Shown here: positions 43,985 to 52,469 of the stretch, one piece after another
Numbering within the stretch: the first letter of the stretch is position 1
How the letters are laid out: every line of letters starts with the position of its first letter
DNA from: Prevotella melaninogenica
GTDB lineage: Bacteria > Bacteroidota > Bacteroidia > Bacteroidales > Bacteroidaceae
DNA: 64,000 nt
Assembly (NCBI RefSeq): GCF_013267595.1
Contig: NZ_CP054011.1
Span: forward strand, 1,130,147 to 1,194,146
Direction of reading: 5' to 3'
Translations under genes and position numbers: made by a program
Notes under the pieces: model-generated
Databases searched by the model: none
What the model was told of the DNA's origin: nothing
Seen by the model: the letters and a program-made list of their open reading frames with translations, nothing else

Positions 43985-44803
43985 ATGCAGAAATACGCAG
44001 ATTACATAGAAGAGATTGAGATTGACTCGCTTTGGAGCGGGAAGAAACACATCCGTTGGACACTGGACCGACAGGTGAATATCCTAAGTGGTATCAATGG
44101 TGTCGGGAAGAGTACCATACTTAATAAGGTGGTACGCAGTCTGTCGCAAGGTGGTGAATTCCCCAGCCATTCACTGAAGGGTGTCCGACTAAAGGTAAGT
44201 CCTAATGATGCACGGTGGATACGTTATGATATTATCCGCTCGTTTGACCGTCCACTGATGAACTCGGATAGTATCAGCAAGATTAACGTCGATCTTGTTA
44301 CAGAACTTGATTGGCAGCTTTTCCAACTTCAACGTAAGTATCTTGACTATCAAGTGAACATCGGTAACCGTATTATCGAGACCTTACAAAGTGGTGAGGC
44401 AGATGCTGCCGAGAAGGCGCAGCAGATTTCTCAACCTAAGAAACGTTTTCAAGATATCTTAGACGACCTCTTCACGGAGACGGGAAAGAAGATTATTCGC
44501 TCGGAGAATGAGATAAAGTTCTCATCACTCGGTGAGGAACTGGCTCCCTATCAGCTGTCAAGTGGCGAGAAGCAGATTTTGGTTATCCTGCTGACCGTAT
44601 TGGTAGAAGACAATGAACATTACGTTCTCTTTATGGACGAGCCAGAAGTGAGTCTGCATATAGAGTGGCAGAAACGCTTAATCGACCTCATCTTAGAACT
44701 GAATCCGAATGTTCAGATTATCCTCACGACCCACAGTCCAGCTGTCATCATGAACGGATGGATTGACCGTGTAACAGAGGTTACGGACATAACCGATAAA
44801 TGA
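43985..44803 (+). CDS. ABC-type AAA ATPase, AriA-like
   Basis: A 272-residue ATPase with Walker A GINGVGKST (36-44), ABC signature LSSGEKQ (191-197), Walker B YVLFMDEP (213-220) and H-loop TTHSP (His250). It lacks a long coiled coil. The next gene, 19 bases downstream, is a DUF4435/TOPRIM protein; an ATPase + DUF4435 pair is the composition of the PARIS anti-phage system (AriA + AriB). AriA proteins I know are longer (over 400 residues), so this is a reduced or different subtype. Confidence 0.78.
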   Translation: MQKYADYIEEIEIDSLWSGKKHIRWTLDRQVNILSGINGVGKSTILNKVVRSLSQGGEFPSHSLKGVRLKVSPNDARWIRYDIIRSFDRPLMNSDSISKINVDLVTELDWQLFQLQRKYLDYQVNIGNRIIETLQSGEADAAEKAQQISQPKKRFQDILDDLFTETGKKIIRSENEIKFSSLGEELAPYQLSSGEKQILVILLTVLVEDNEHYVLFMDEPEVSLHIEWQKRLIDLILELNPNVQIILTTHSPAVIMNGWIDRVTEVTDITDK

Positions 44804-44822
44804 TTGTCTGAAGGAGGGAGCA

Positions 44823-45836
44823 ATGGGAAAAAGACTGAGCGACAACCTGTCATCGGCTTATATTGATGCAGCGAACCGATTGAATGGTAAGCGGGCACGG
44901 AGAAAGATTATCGCATATGTGGAAGCGTATGACGATATCTTCTTTTGGCGCACTGTCTTAAGCGGTTTTGAGAACGAGGAGCGTTACTTTGAAGTAATGT
45001 TACCATCGCGATTGAACCTTACCAAGGGCAAACGGTCGGTATTGATGAACCTTGTTTCGCAGAATATTGGTGAGAACATGATTGCTTGCGTAGATGCTGA
45101 TTATGACTATCTACTGCAAGGAACTACCCCACTATCCGATGAAGTAAACAACAATCCATACGTTTTCCATACGTATGCTTATGCCATTGAAAACCTACAA
45201 TGCTATGCACCGAGCCTACATGATGTGACAGTAGCAGTAACGCTCAACGACCATTCTATCTTTAATTTCGAAGAGTTCCTGAAACTTTACAGCGAAAGTA
45301 TACACCCACTCTTTGTCTGGAGCATATGGCATTATCGAAAAGGCTATCATCGAAAGTTTACTATCTCTGACTTTAATCGAGTTGTGGAACTTGGTAACTT
45401 CTCCCTAAAAGGGGCTGTTGAAAGCCTTCAACGGCTACGCCATAAAGTACAAATGCGTGTACGACAACTACAACGAGAACACCCGAACGCAAAAGAAAGC
45501 TATCTAAAACTAAAGGAAGAACTGCATGCCTTAGGCGTTACACCCTCAACCACCTATCTGTATATTCAAGGGCATCATCTCTTTGACAACATCATCGTAC
45601 CAGTCTTGAAGCGGGTCTGCGACCGACTGGTCCGTGAGCGGGAAGACGAGATAAACCGTAATGCAGTACACGACACCCAACGGCGCAACGAGCTATCAAG
45701 CTATGGCCATAGTACGGAAGCGATTATCCCCATGCTCCGCCGTAATGTGGGCTATACTAATGCAGCTCCTTTCTTAAGACTTAAGGAAGACATCAGAAGG
45801 TTCCTAAATCCTCCTTCAGGGCACTCGATAGAATAA
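44823..45836 (+). CDS. DUF4435 TOPRIM protein, AriB-like
   Basis: A 337-residue protein of the DUF4435 family. The N-terminal TOPRIM-like part has AYVEAYDDIFFWR (Glu34, Asp37/38) and MIACVDADYDYLL (D91-A-D93-Y-D95), the acidic residues expected of a metal-dependent nuclease. It follows the ATPase by 19 bases and is surely co-transcribed. In PARIS, the AriB effector is held by AriA and released when a phage counter-defence protein is sensed, then cleaves tRNA; whether this pair works that way is inference. Confidence 0.8.
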   Translation: MGKRLSDNLSSAYIDAANRLNGKRARRKIIAYVEAYDDIFFWRTVLSGFENEERYFEVMLPSRLNLTKGKRSVLMNLVSQNIGENMIACVDADYDYLLQGTTPLSDEVNNNPYVFHTYAYAIENLQCYAPSLHDVTVAVTLNDHSIFNFEEFLKLYSESIHPLFVWSIWHYRKGYHRKFTISDFNRVVELGNFSLKGAVESLQRLRHKVQMRVRQLQREHPNAKESYLKLKEELHALGVTPSTTYLYIQGHHLFDNIIVPVLKRVCDRLVREREDEINRNAVHDTQRRNELSSYGHSTEAIIPMLRRNVGYTNAAPFLRLKEDIRRFLNPPSGHSIE

Positions 45837-45904
45837 TAAGACGTATGTCTATCCCCGCATGAATATTAAAGAAAGCAGAAGACTATTATCTGCTTAACTT
45901 TCAT

Positions 45905-45912
45905 TATCTTTG
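45905..45912 (+). promoter_or_regulatory. -7 box of the fucosidase gene
   Basis: TATCTTTG, 31 bases before the ATG at 45944; -33 element not clear. Confidence 0.55.
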
Positions 45913-45943
45913 CACTTAGAAATCTAAACAACAAAAATCATAA

Positions 45944-47245
45944 ATGAAGAAGACTCTACTTTTGATCCTAACACTGCTGACAAGTTACGTCGGTATGGCA
46001 CAAGAGACTTACCATCCAACGGCTGAGAATCTTAAAGCACGCGAACAGTTCCAAGACGAGAAGTTTGGAATTTTCCTACATTGGGGACTCTACTCAATGA
46101 TGGGTACTACCGAATGGATTATGACCAACAGGGATATCAACTATAAAGAATATCCTAAATTGGCAAAGACGTTCTATCCTTCAGAGTTCGATGCGGATGC
46201 TTGGGTGAAAGCTATCAAGGCTGCTGGTGCAAAGTATATCACTATTACGACACGCCACCACGATGGATTCTCACTCTTTAAGACTGCTACCAGCTCGTAT
46301 AATTCCGTTGATGGTACTCCTTTCAAACGTGACATCATTAGAGAAATAGCTGATGCCTGCAAACGACACGACATAAAGCTGCATCTTTATTATTCACACC
46401 TCGACTGGGGACGTGAGGACTATCCTGTGGGTAGAACGGGAACAGGAACGGGTCGACCCAAAGAGAAGGCTAACTGGGCAAGCTATTACAAGTTCATGAA
46501 CACACAGCTGACAGAATTGCTCACAAACTATGGAAAGGTGGGTGCAATCTGGTTTGATGGTTGGTGGGATCATGACAGTGATGCCAAGCCTTTCGACTGG
46601 CAGTTAGAAGAGCAGTATGCTTTGATTCATAAGCTACAGCCACAATGTCTCATTGGTAACAACCATCACCAGACTCCTTTCGCTGGTGAGGATATTCAGA
46701 TCTTTGAGCGTGACCTACCGGGTGAGAACAAGGCTGGACTGTCTGGACAGAGCATCAGCCGTCTACCATTGGAGTCATGCCAGACTATCAACGAGCATTG
46801 GGGGTACAACATCACCGATACTCTCTACAAATCACCAAAGGAACTGATTCAGATGCTTGTTCGTGCTGCAGGAAAGAATGCTAACCTCCTACTCAACATC
46901 GGTCCAGAGCCAGGTGGTGCTCTCCCTGCTCTTGCCCTCGACCGCCTTCAGGCTATCGGTGAATGGCTGAACAAATATGGTGAAACCATCTATGGCACTC
47001 GTGGCGGCATCGTTACTCCACACGAATGGGGAGTAAGTACACAGCGTGGTAACAAACTCTACATCCACATCCTAAACTGTATGGACTCCAGCCTCTTCAT
47101 CCCTACTGGCAACCACAAAATCAAGTCCGCCACCGTCTTTGGCACCAACAAGCGTGTCAACTTCACAAAGACAGGCAACGGCATCACCCTCAACTTCGAC
47201 ACCGTCCCCACTGACATTGATTATATCGTTGAGTTGACGTTGTAA
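45944..47245 (+). CDS. Alpha-L-fucosidase, GH29
   Basis: A 433-residue secreted glycoside hydrolase that releases terminal L-fucose from host glycans. Signal peptide (MKKTLLLILTLLTSYVGMAQ), then the GH29 barrel: KFGIFLHWGLYS, YITITTRHHDGFSLF, the nucleophile in AIWFDGWWD (Asp205), and LLLNIGPEPGGALP. The C-terminal 80 residues form a beta-sandwich. Fits mucin or milk-glycan foraging. A terminator hairpin follows. Confidence 0.93.
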   Translation: MKKTLLLILTLLTSYVGMAQETYHPTAENLKAREQFQDEKFGIFLHWGLYSMMGTTEWIMTNRDINYKEYPKLAKTFYPSEFDADAWVKAIKAAGAKYITITTRHHDGFSLFKTATSSYNSVDGTPFKRDIIREIADACKRHDIKLHLYYSHLDWGREDYPVGRTGTGTGRPKEKANWASYYKFMNTQLTELLTNYGKVGAIWFDGWWDHDSDAKPFDWQLEEQYALIHKLQPQCLIGNNHHQTPFAGEDIQIFERDLPGENKAGLSGQSISRLPLESCQTINEHWGYNITDTLYKSPKELIQMLVRAAGKNANLLLNIGPEPGGALPALALDRLQAIGEWLNKYGETIYGTRGGIVTPHEWGVSTQRGNKLYIHILNCMDSSLFIPTGNHKIKSATVFGTNKRVNFTKTGNGITLNFDTVPTDIDYIVELTL

Positions 47246-47278
47246 GATAGGCTTTCATAAGCTAACATCTTTAAAAAA

Positions 47279-47315
47279 CAACCTGCAGTAACCGTTTGGT
47301 TACTGTGGGTTTTCT
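47279..47315 (+). terminator. Terminator of the fucosidase gene
   Basis: Stem CAGTAACC (47286-47293) / GGTTACTG (47298-47305), extended by AACC/GGTT with two G-U pairs, then TTTTCTTTAT. Confidence 0.8.
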
Positions 47316-47453
47316 TTATATGTATGAATAGCTTTCTTCCTCAAAAGTATTTGCTATTGATTATCAATAACTTATATTTACACGATACAAATAAGATTCC
47401 TCAATTTAAGTAATATCGATTAGAAACCATCTTAAATGTTACTTCTTAACTTT

Positions 47454-49664
47454 TTATTTCATCATTTTCTTATAATGCGTTTCATATCCTTCTATTTCAA
47501 ATAATAGCCTAAATGCTTCTAGAAAATTATCATAATTAAATTCCTTAAAGTCATATATATTCTGTCCAAGAGAATGAGATTCTCTATTTATATATCGATT
47601 AAAAGCTTGAAATCTAATATCTTTTAATTTTTCTGAATTGAATGTATTATTTAGATCTCTCTTCTCAACGAAATTAAAAAAATACTCAATAATATTTCTC
47701 ATGCAATTTGCAATAAGAGCAGGTGCAGAATCTCTATTCTTGATGATAGACCAATATGCCTGATAGTCACTTTGAATTTCTTCGTAGCTCATCGATTTTA
47801 TATGGCTTCCTTGACGATCTTTATATAACCTTATTAAAGTTTGGGAAGCATGTCTCTTCTCTCTATTCATTTCCGTCATTTCATAGAAGAAGTAAAAGCT
47901 ATGTGTTAATATAAACACCTGTTCGCAACGGGTTCTAATATCTAATCCCCCATCATTGTTCCTTTGAAAAGTTGGATAAAATCTTTCTTTAATAAGTCTT
48001 CCTACATTAAAGACATGGATATGAGAAAGACTAGAAACAGGATCATCTATTACAATAATCCGTTTTTTTATAGCGTCATTAGCTAATTTACGACCTTTAC
48101 ATTGTTCGGTAAAATAAAGAAAGCTTATTATCATTTTTTCTCCTTCACTTAGGGATTTAAAAATCTCCTCTTCTGTTTGATCTCCTCTCGTTATGCGATA
48201 TAATCCTTCTTCTTCGTGTTTGATAATCTTAAAATCGGTAATTCCTAAGTCTAGCAAAAGAGCATTTATATTCTCTATTGCTTCATCAATATTGATTACA
48301 TTTTTCTGCTCAGAAGTAATTATTCCCTTTTGCTCCTGTATTTGAGTAGTATATTCTTTATACTCATGTTCGATTTCATTAATCGCTTGTTTATGAGAAT
48401 TCAAAGTGGTGGTGTACAAAGAAACAGTCTGATCATATTTGAATCTTTGTATCTCCCAGAAAGTATCCTTGATATGGTCTATCTCTTGTTGCTTATTCTG
48501 TAATTTTGTATTATATTCTTCTATAATCTTATTTGCATTAGATATGATCTCATTTAGCCTGTCTAATAGTTCTTGATGAGATTCAATTACAACTTTTGTT
48601 CCAGGAGATTTACATTTTTCTTCCATCCTCAAAAGGTTATTTCTAATCACATTCATAAATTTATTAAATGCAATTTCATAGTCTTTCTTAAAACGATTGA
48701 GGATAGAAATGTTATCAAAAGTATCAATCTTCTGAGTGTTTTCAACCTCTTCCTTATACTTATCTTTTAAATCTGTTAGATTTTGTAATATGTCATTGTA
48801 TGTTTTATCAAAGTAACCTTTTAGGTCTTCTATAATCTTACTTGTTATTCCTTGTTGGCAAAAGGGGCATTGATTTGTATTTAAATTTAAATATGATAAT
48901 CCATCTTTCACCCAATCTGCATTAGCTAAGTTATCAATTAACTCAGATACTTTGCTTCCCTTATTTCCTGTAATAACTTCTCCAAATATTGTATATTTCT
49001 CTATTGGTTCACCATTGAAAACCATTAAAGGAATTCTTGGAATTTCTACAGCATCTTGTTTATTTAAATTGTTTACTTCATTCTTTAGTTCTTCAATGGT
49101 CTTTGTCGGTTCTATCGTAGGCTTTTTCATATTCAATAGATGATTAAATAGATTCTCTTTGCTACTTTGGACCCCTTGAAGACAATATTGTAGAACTCTA
49201 TCTCCTCCAGAATATTGTCTTTTGATTTCCCAGATTTTATTTTGAAACCCTTCTACTTTTTTGTTCCATTGTTCGTCTTCTTTTTTTCTTTTCTCTTCAG
49301 CTTCCTTTTGCTGTTTATATAGTTGTTCTAAAAATTTATTTGCAGAATCAATCTTAGTTTTAGCCTCTTTATTTTCTTTGGATAAGGTAAAGATACCTTT
49401 AATATTGTTCTCAGTGTAAAAGGTTTCTTCAATAAATTGCTTATTGTATACAAGAATTTCCTCTATCTGCATATCTAAATTAGGATTTATAGAGCAATCA
49501 CTAAAATTAGAACATTCTGGAAACGAATGTAAATAGGAAGCAATAGTACTTTTACCAGTTCCATTTAGACCGTATATAAGAACTACATTCTTATTGTTTG
49601 TGTCCAATATAGTTTCGCCTTTATAGCATGATTTTTCTTTCTTTAATTTTATACTTTTTATCAT
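47454..49664 (-). CDS. AAA_13 ATPase with CxxC hook (RloC/PrrC-like)
   Basis: A 736-residue ABC/SMC-like ATPase. Walker A GLNGTGKST (32-40), then the AAA_13 mark YNKQFIEETFYTENNIKGIF, a long coiled coil broken at C266-P-F-C269 (a zinc-hook-like turn), a second coiled coil, the LSEGEKMIISFLYF signature, and Walker B RIIVIDDPVSSL. RloC and PrrC anticodon nucleases and some restriction-associated ATPases have this layout. The C-terminal part has RYINRESHS, which could be the conserved R/E/H patch, but the nuclease site cannot be proved. No companion gene. AT-rich. A defence role is inference. Confidence 0.75.
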   Translation of the reverse strand: MIKSIKLKKEKSCYKGETILDTNNKNVVLIYGLNGTGKSTIASYLHSFPECSNFSDCSINPNLDMQIEEILVYNKQFIEETFYTENNIKGIFTLSKENKEAKTKIDSANKFLEQLYKQQKEAEEKRKKEDEQWNKKVEGFQNKIWEIKRQYSGGDRVLQYCLQGVQSSKENLFNHLLNMKKPTIEPTKTIEELKNEVNNLNKQDAVEIPRIPLMVFNGEPIEKYTIFGEVITGNKGSKVSELIDNLANADWVKDGLSYLNLNTNQCPFCQQGITSKIIEDLKGYFDKTYNDILQNLTDLKDKYKEEVENTQKIDTFDNISILNRFKKDYEIAFNKFMNVIRNNLLRMEEKCKSPGTKVVIESHQELLDRLNEIISNANKIIEEYNTKLQNKQQEIDHIKDTFWEIQRFKYDQTVSLYTTTLNSHKQAINEIEHEYKEYTTQIQEQKGIITSEQKNVINIDEAIENINALLLDLGITDFKIIKHEEEGLYRITRGDQTEEEIFKSLSEGEKMIISFLYFTEQCKGRKLANDAIKKRIIVIDDPVSSLSHIHVFNVGRLIKERFYPTFQRNNDGGLDIRTRCEQVFILTHSFYFFYEMTEMNREKRHASQTLIRLYKDRQGSHIKSMSYEEIQSDYQAYWSIIKNRDSAPALIANCMRNIIEYFFNFVEKRDLNNTFNSEKLKDIRFQAFNRYINRESHSLGQNIYDFKEFNYDNFLEAFRLLFEIEGYETHYKKMMK

Positions 49665-49780
49665 AATGGGAATATCAATATTTATAATCTAAAATAGTTT
49701 TACATACTTGATAAAGAATTTTTACTCCAAAAAGTTTGTATGTTTCTAGTAATATGAAAGGATAATCATTGATATAGAAT

Positions 49781-50740
49781 TTAATCATTTTGTTCGTAAC
49801 AATATGAATAATCTATACATTTCATAAACATTTCTCGGTCATCAATCTTAGCGGTTAATGCGGGCTTTACTAATGCCTTGATGTGTGTATTGTCTGACAC
49901 GCTCTCACGCATAGCTGCCAAATAGTCGTTTTTGTTTATTTGGCTCCAATCTACACATCGTTTGAGAGAACGTTTCAGCATGAGGTCTAGCCAAATGCGA
50001 GTGCTGCGACCATTACCCTCCATAAAAGGATGGGCTACGTTGCATAAATTCGGCTGCACTCGACCATTTGTGAACGAGTTCACATGGTGCTCATTGGCAC
50101 GAATTTTCATTTCCACATATTTGTCCATAATCTCATCAAAAGTTGTTTCTGGCATTCGTTCTATTGTTTGCAGCGTTGCAGGGAAGTGCATATAATTAGC
50201 GAAAGTAAAACCTCCTTTGGATATATTCTTAGTTCGGATTTGTCCAGCAAAGTCATACAGTCCTCCAAAGAGATAAGCGTGTATTTGTTGCAGACACTTT
50301 ACACTTCTCGGTTCTGCCGTTTGCAAGATGCCACTTTCAAAAAGCTGATAAGCCTTTTTCTTGCTCTGTCCGTCAATAGTGTTATCACTATAGAGGAACC
50401 AGTCAAGAAAGCTTGTTGCCTTGGTATTGTTGATATGCTTTGCCAAAAGGGTTACACCCTCTGCATCAAACGTATCTGTCTTATAAGACTTCCCGTCAGA
50501 GGCTTTTAGCTTCAGTTGGTTAGTAGCACTAACCAACTGACTGTTTTCTTTTCTTAGTTTGGTTTTGAGATACTTCCAATAGTTCCTCGTCTTTTGGTAA
50601 TCATCTTGCTCGTTAATCGCAGCAATGATGTCCAGTACAGAGAACCACCACTTACTGTGTTCCTCGTCCCATACCGCCCTCACTTCACGGTCGTTGAAGA
50701 AGCGGATTGATTTCTTATATTGTTCTTTATCTTCTGCCAT
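49781..50740 (-). CDS. BRO-N + class III Fic AMP-transferase
   Basis: A 319-residue fusion. Residues 11-110 form a BRO-N/RhuM-like domain (FFNDREVRAVWDEEHSKWWF, NQLKLKASDGKSYKTDTFDA). Residues 125-319 are a Fic domain like Neisseria Fic: LFGGLYDFAGQIRTKNISKG, then HPFMEGNGRSTR (237-248; catalytic His237). The C-terminal helix carries S-Y-C-Y-E-Q, matching the inhibitory (S/T)xxxE(G/N) motif except for Gln. Between YVEM and NVAHPF there are about 22 residues (212-233) that I do not recall in NmFic-type proteins. Fic enzymes AMPylate target proteins such as topoisomerases. It begins six bases after a 96-residue ORF. Confidence 0.85.
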   Translation of the reverse strand: MAEDKEQYKKSIRFFNDREVRAVWDEEHSKWWFSVLDIIAAINEQDDYQKTRNYWKYLKTKLRKENSQLVSATNQLKLKASDGKSYKTDTFDAEGVTLLAKHINNTKATSFLDWFLYSDNTIDGQSKKKAYQLFESGILQTAEPRSVKCLQQIHAYLFGGLYDFAGQIRTKNISKGGFTFANYMHFPATLQTIERMPETTFDEIMDKYVEMKIRANEHHVNSFTNGRVQPNLCNVAHPFMEGNGRSTRIWLDLMLKRSLKRCVDWSQINKNDYLAAMRESVSDNTHIKALVKPALTAKIDDREMFMKCIDYSYCYEQND

Positions 50741-50746
50741 AAATGC

Positions 50747-51037
50747 TCATGTTTTATCAGAACAAAGCAATTTTTCAACATCATTAATAATGCTAGTATT
50801 TATTTCTTGTGGTGAGAAACTTACCTTGTGAGTATTGGGATCAAATATCAAATGAATGGAATCACTATTTGGTAAACAATTTGCAGAGATTGCAAATTTT
50901 CTTATAAGGTCAGCTTTTTCCTTAAAGCTGATAACAAGAATATCAAAATCTTTTTCGTTATACTGTACACGACGATTATAATTACCATCATGTAGCTGTA
51001 ATTCTATTTCTTTTATTTTAAGTGAATAGCGTTTCAT
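50747..51037 (-). CDS. Small protein between two Fic genes
   Basis: A 96-residue charged protein of unknown family. No signal peptide; pattern beta-beta-alpha-beta-beta-alpha by eye. It lies 14 bases downstream of the second Fic gene (51052) and six bases upstream of the BRO-N-Fic gene, so all three are one transcription unit. An antitoxin or target-binding role is possible, only by position. Confidence 0.55.
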   Translation of the reverse strand: MKRYSLKIKEIELQLHDGNYNRRVQYNEKDFDILVISFKEKADLIRKFAISANCLPNSDSIHLIFDPNTHKVSFSPQEINTSIINDVEKLLCSDKT

Positions 51038-51051
51038 AAATAAATTGGATT

Positions 51052-52131
51052 TTAGTTGTTTAGTTCTTTGCTTTTAATCTCCCAATAGCCATTGCGCTTA
51101 CCATTTTTGCGTTCAATAATGCCACGTTTTGACAAACGCGTTGTCATACGTTTTACGGTTCGCTCAGACTTACCTATATGCACAGCAATTTCCTTTTGCG
51201 TTGCTTGTGGTTTCTCCTTGACAAACTTTATAAGTGCTACTTCTTCCAAAGTGCAATCCAAAGTGTCATTATGGCTCTTTGGAACTTCCAAACTGGCACT
51301 TTGAACCAAATGCTTTGGTGCTTCTATATGTAGAAGTCTGTTCTTTAGTTCATTCTGCTCACCTAATATCAAATTGCGAAAGAATGCTTCAAGGTATTGC
51401 GTTGTAGCAAAGATGCCTTTAGGCATATTGTTATAGTTGGCTCGAACCAGTGCGTTACGAAAATACCACGAATAGTTAGCAAAGGTTTCGTTGCTGATGT
51501 CGAAACCAAATGTACGCAGATACTTAATGGTAAAAACAGCCGTTGTACGGGTATTGCCCTCCCCGAACGGATGAATTTGCCAAAGGTCAGAAACAAATTG
51601 TGAGATATGGCTCACAGCTTCTGCTATATCATGATGCTTATAATCGTATTCTTTTTCACGGGCAAAGTCGTAATCCAGTGTTTCACGGATACTATCAGCA
51701 CCAGCATATAGTACTGTTTCTCCATTCAACACCCATTCCTTTTTCGTAATGTTATAATCTCTTATCTTTCCTGCATGCTCATAGATGCCTTCAAACAAAC
51801 GACGATGAATTGAAATATATTCCAATGGCGAGAACGTAAAGCTCTGTTCAGATAGCAATTCTGTAATACGAGCCGAAACTTTATCAGCCTCTTCCGTTCT
51901 ATTCCCGCCCCCCTTACGAGCAGACTTTGACTCATAATAGCTATTGACGAGCTGCTTCACCTCCTCAATCGTGATGTCACCCTCAATATGCTGGCGAGCA
52001 GTTTCACGCAAATAATCTGAAGTCTTCAAGCCATCAACAGCCTGCAAACCAATAGCCGTTTGCCACGCATAACCTTTTTCACGTTTATGCGGCTCGCTCT
52101 GTCGGATATACTCTTCAAAGTCGGTTATCAT
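51052..52131 (-). CDS. Fic family protein with N-terminal inhibitor-like helix
   Basis: A 359-residue protein. The N-terminal helix (about residues 42-68) has ARQHIEGDITIEE, similar to VbhA-type Fic inhibitors; the Ser/Thr of the usual (S/T)xxxE(G/N) motif is not at the expected place (Arg instead). Then the Fic domain with IHPFGEGNTRTT (HPFxxGNxR), and a C-terminal winged helix (ATQKEIAVHIGKSERTVKRM), probably DNA-binding. Length and layout agree with self-regulated Fic/DOC proteins of Bacteroidetes. It is first in the Fic-ORF-Fic unit. Confidence 0.88.
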   Translation of the reverse strand: MITDFEEYIRQSEPHKREKGYAWQTAIGLQAVDGLKTSDYLRETARQHIEGDITIEEVKQLVNSYYESKSARKGGGNRTEEADKVSARITELLSEQSFTFSPLEYISIHRRLFEGIYEHAGKIRDYNITKKEWVLNGETVLYAGADSIRETLDYDFAREKEYDYKHHDIAEAVSHISQFVSDLWQIHPFGEGNTRTTAVFTIKYLRTFGFDISNETFANYSWYFRNALVRANYNNMPKGIFATTQYLEAFFRNLILGEQNELKNRLLHIEAPKHLVQSASLEVPKSHNDTLDCTLEEVALIKFVKEKPQATQKEIAVHIGKSERTVKRMTTRLSKRGIIERKNGKRNGYWEIKSKELNN

Positions 52132-52334
52132 ACTCTTTATGAATTAAAATCGAATTGATTTCTTACTGTGCTCTTTATGTTCTTCCATAAAACAGGTTCT
52201 TAGTCACTACGCCTATTAGATAGTGTCTTACAAAGGTAGCAAAAAAATCTATATAAAGAATAATGACGAGGCTTTTTTATAAAGAATACTTTTCTTGCAG
52301 AATGTCAATAAAGCTAACATAGTTTTGTTTTTAG

Positions 52335-52417
52335 TTGCTGTCACTTTTAACACTTCACGCAACAAACAGATTATAAACTACTTATAACGCATCAAGGAGT
52401 GACAGCAGTGACAGCAA
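52335..52417 (+). repeat. 82-84 bp TTGCTGTCA element, copy 3
   Basis: TTGCTGTCACTTTTAACA at the left and TGACAGCAGTGACAGCAA at the right, 83 bp. It lies 52 bases from the stop of the VapE-like gene, forming the left border of the VapE-DUF6078 region. Confidence 0.88.
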
Positions 52418-52469
52418 CTTTGAAAGTTTATTCGGAGGGCAACTAACGATTTAAGATGGAAGAGGCAGA

